Part shown: piece after piece, positions 62,313 to 64,000 of the stretch
Position numbering within the stretch: position 1 is the stretch's first letter
Layout: each line of letters opens with the position of its first letter
DNA from: an uncultured Bacteroides sp.
GTDB taxonomy: Bacteria; Bacteroidota; Bacteroidia; Bacteroidales; Bacteroidaceae
Direction: 5' to 3'
Assembly: GCF_963675905.1 (NCBI RefSeq)
Contig: NZ_OY780936.1
Coordinates: 496,001 to 560,000 of the forward strand
DNA: 64,000 bases
Notes under the pieces: generated by a model
The model's database searches: none
What the model was told of the DNA's origin: nothing
What the model saw: only the letters and a program-made list of their open reading frames with translations
Program-made: the position numbers and the translations under genes

Positions 62313-63137
62313 ATGAACATGAAAAACCGTATTATTTCTTTATCTGTTTTTTTGCTTTTTCTTGCAGTGAGTCTGCATGCTGCAAAGGTAGATACATTAT
62401 TAGTGAAAAGCCCGTCAATGAATAAAGACGTGCAGGTGGTTGTAATTGCTCCTGAAGTGACTAAGGCATCAAAGAATGCAACTTATCCGGTAATTTATCT
62501 ATTGCATGGCTACAGTGGTAATGCAAAAAGCTGGATACAGTTGAAACCGAATCTACCTGAAATTGCCGATCAGAATAAGATGATCATTGTATGTCCTGAT
62601 GGTAAAAATAGCTGGTATTGGGATAGTCCAAAAGATTCTTCCTACCGTTACGAAACATTTGTATCGGATGAATTAGTGAAGTATGTTGATAGTCATTATA
62701 AGACAGTTGCCGACAAGAAAGGTCGTGCCATTACTGGTTTAAGTATGGGTGGTCATGGAGCATTGTGGCTTGCTTTTCGTCACAAAGATATTTTTGGTGC
62801 TGCAGGAAGTACCAGTGGTGGGGTAGATATTCGTCCTTTCCCAACTAACTGGGAAATGAGTAAACAACTGGGTGAGTTTGCTTACAACAAAAAATCATGG
62901 GATGAGCATACTGTAATCAATCAGATTGATAAAATTGAAAACGGCAACCTTGCTCTTATTATTGATTGCGGAGAAAGTGATTTCTTTCTTAATGTGAATA
63001 AAGATCTCCACGAACGGTTACTGGGACGGAAAATTAATCATGATTTTATTACCCGTCCCGGAGTTCATAACGGTCAATACTGGAATAATTCCATTGACTA
63101 TCAGTTGCTTTTCTTTAAAAAGTTCTTTGAGAGATAA
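62313..63137 (+). CDS. Secreted esterase D/CE1-like alpha/beta hydrolase
   Basis: 274 residues; a second ATG at 62319 is an equal start. Signal peptide about 1-24. The hydrolase pattern is complete: YPVIYLLHGYSGNAKSW (oxyanion), GRAITGLSMGGHGALWLAFR (nucleophile serine in GLSMGG), ALIIDCGESDFF (acid) and ITRPGVHNGQYW (histidine). It resembles feruloyl and acetyl-xylan esterases of CE1, and S-formylglutathione hydrolases. As a secreted protein it probably removes ester groups from glycans or peptides. Divergent with a TonB receptor. Confidence 0.85.
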   Translation: MNMKNRIISLSVFLLFLAVSLHAAKVDTLLVKSPSMNKDVQVVVIAPEVTKASKNATYPVIYLLHGYSGNAKSWIQLKPNLPEIADQNKMIIVCPDGKNSWYWDSPKDSSYRYETFVSDELVKYVDSHYKTVADKKGRAITGLSMGGHGALWLAFRHKDIFGAAGSTSGGVDIRPFPTNWEMSKQLGEFAYNKKSWDEHTVINQIDKIENGNLALIIDCGESDFFLNVNKDLHERLLGRKINHDFITRPGVHNGQYWNNSIDYQLLFFKKFFER

Positions 63138-63144
63138 CCGCTTG

Positions 63145-64000
63145 TTATCTCTTTATAGGAGCCAACCATGCTCCGTTTGTCTTTTTTCTATCCAGTGAAC
63201 TTTGTTTGATGTTCAACACAGTAGATATCGATTTGGTGCGGGTGCTCTTCGTGAGGCTCGCACCATTTATTAATGTAAGTGCCTTGCTCAACATCATTTC
63301 ATTTTCATCTCCCAGTTCTTTATATGTGCTGTGATCTGAAAATTCATCCAGCTCGTAATCGGGAGTAAAACCACTACCGTAATCAGATTCATCTTTTGAA
63401 TTGTACAGCTTTCCTATAATAGGTTGAATCATCCAGTTAGATTCTTCGTGCTGAATAGAGACAGAGCCCAGATTCTTCCCTTCGGTAGTTGCACCAATTA
63501 ATGTTACATTCATAAATGGTTTTAATCCATTGATCAATAGCTCTGATGATGAGGCTGTGTACTTGCTTACCAAAACATACAGACGAGGCAGATTCAGATT
63601 GGCTCCTCCTTTAATAGAATCACTGTCGAAGGTATAGATGTTTTGTGACGGACTCATTTTATCGTTGTACTTTATTACGCAGAATGTTTTTCCCAACGCG
63701 GAGCTCGGAGCAAGCATTGTGCTAAGCAACTGACTGCTGCTGATATATCCTCCGGGATTGTAACGAAGGTCGAGAACGAATTCTGTAACATTCTGACTTT
63801 TGTATGATGCAAAGACCTGGCGCAATTCGTTCTGATAAGTGTAATCATTGGCATTATCATTTGGACCGGTGGCAAAATGAGTATACATCAGATAGCCGAT
63901 CTTGCTTCCTGATTTGCTTGTAAATACCTTGTTTACCAGAATAGGATCGTTATTCACAGCTTTGGCAGCACCTAAAGTTAATGTGCCTTTTTCTGTAAAT
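63145..64000 (-). CDS. S41-family C-terminal processing peptidase, 3' part (5' end outside window)
   Basis: The frame stays open upstream to the end of the window (FTEKGTLTLGAAKAVNNDPI), so the gene starts beyond it; the GTG at 63957 is not the start. The S41 core is seen: VTEFVLDLRYNPGGYISSSQ, RLYVLVSKYTASSSELLING with the likely nucleophile serine, and VTLIGATTEGKNLGSVSI with the catalytic lysine. Full proteins have an N-terminal lipoprotein signal and PDZ-like domain, here missing. A periplasmic or surface protease. It converges with the esterase gene with 7 bp between. Confidence 0.85.
   Translation of the reverse strand, partial: FTEKGTLTLGAAKAVNNDPILVNKVFTSKSGSKIGYLMYTHFATGPNDNANDYTYQNELRQVFASYKSQNVTEFVLDLRYNPGGYISSSQLLSTMLAPSSALGKTFCVIKYNDKMSPSQNIYTFDSDSIKGGANLNLPRLYVLVSKYTASSSELLINGLKPFMNVTLIGATTEGKNLGSVSIQHEESNWMIQPIIGKLYNSKDESDYGSGFTPDYELDEFSDHSTYKELGDENEMMLSKALTLINGASLTKSTRTKSISTVLNIKQSSLDRKKTNGAWLAPIKR

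Overview
The window is a piece of a low-GC chromosome from a member of the order Bacteroidales. Evidence: promoters matching the Bacteroidetes -7 box TANNTTTG, an ECF-sigma/FecR pair with a C-terminal STN-like domain, Mfa/Fim (type V) pilus genes with DUF3575 and DUF3868 partners, a type IX secretion (T9SS) sorting domain, PL1 and CE8 pectin enzymes, and families such as DUF5106, DUF3943, DUF6051, DUF6438 and DUF3737. The T9SS-sorted protein suggests a lineage outside the classical T9SS-negative gut Bacteroides; genus cannot be fixed from sequence alone. No rRNA, tRNA or CRISPR array was seen.

Layout. 0-4.2 kb: end of an AraC-type gene, an ECF sigma/anti-sigma pair, a thioredoxin-like lipoprotein and an AraC regulator. 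4.9-17.1 kb: a seven-gene minus-strand fimbrial operon (DUF3575, DUF3868/OmpA, Mfa1-like pilin, Mfa2-like anchor, two further fimbrillin-like lipoproteins and a 1665-residue T9SS-exported DUF11 protein, a candidate tip adhesin). The AraC gene and the fimbrial operon share a matching upstream arrangement of GACA repeats about 21 bp apart, starting 34 bp from the -7 box. 18.4-24.8 kb: TonB receptor, RhtX/FptX-like MFS permease, HemN, HemG and a small GNAT protein, read as a tetrapyrrole uptake and finishing operon. 24.8-27.6 kb: a LytTR response regulator and a TPR sensor kinase. 27.9-29.4 kb: an IS3-family element. 29.7-38.3 kb: a CDF metal exporter, two DUF3943 outer-membrane proteins (one broken by a stop codon), a surface-repeat protein, and a pectate lyase/pectin esterase pair. 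38.4-47.3 kb: mostly housekeeping and stress genes (DUF6051 hydrolase, NlpE-like, CNNM/CorC protein, CDGSH protein, GH27 alpha-galactosidase, iron alcohol dehydrogenase with divergent AraC).

47.3-58.2 kb is accessory DNA: lipoproteins of unknown role, two followed by a covarying hairpin repeat; broken genes; relics of 3' gene ends; a REP-like palindrome family; a possible HEPN protein; and a HicAB module between direct repeats. 58.3-64 kb: an AldA-like dehydrogenase, a TonB receptor, a secreted esterase and the end of an S41 peptidase.

Intergenic DNA is unusually structured. Three separate loci each carry exactly four short imperfect palindromes phased at 22 or 23 bp, with a different core at each locus; a possible pseudoknot lies upstream of the porphyrin operon. 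All functional assignments rest on motif recognition without database searches.
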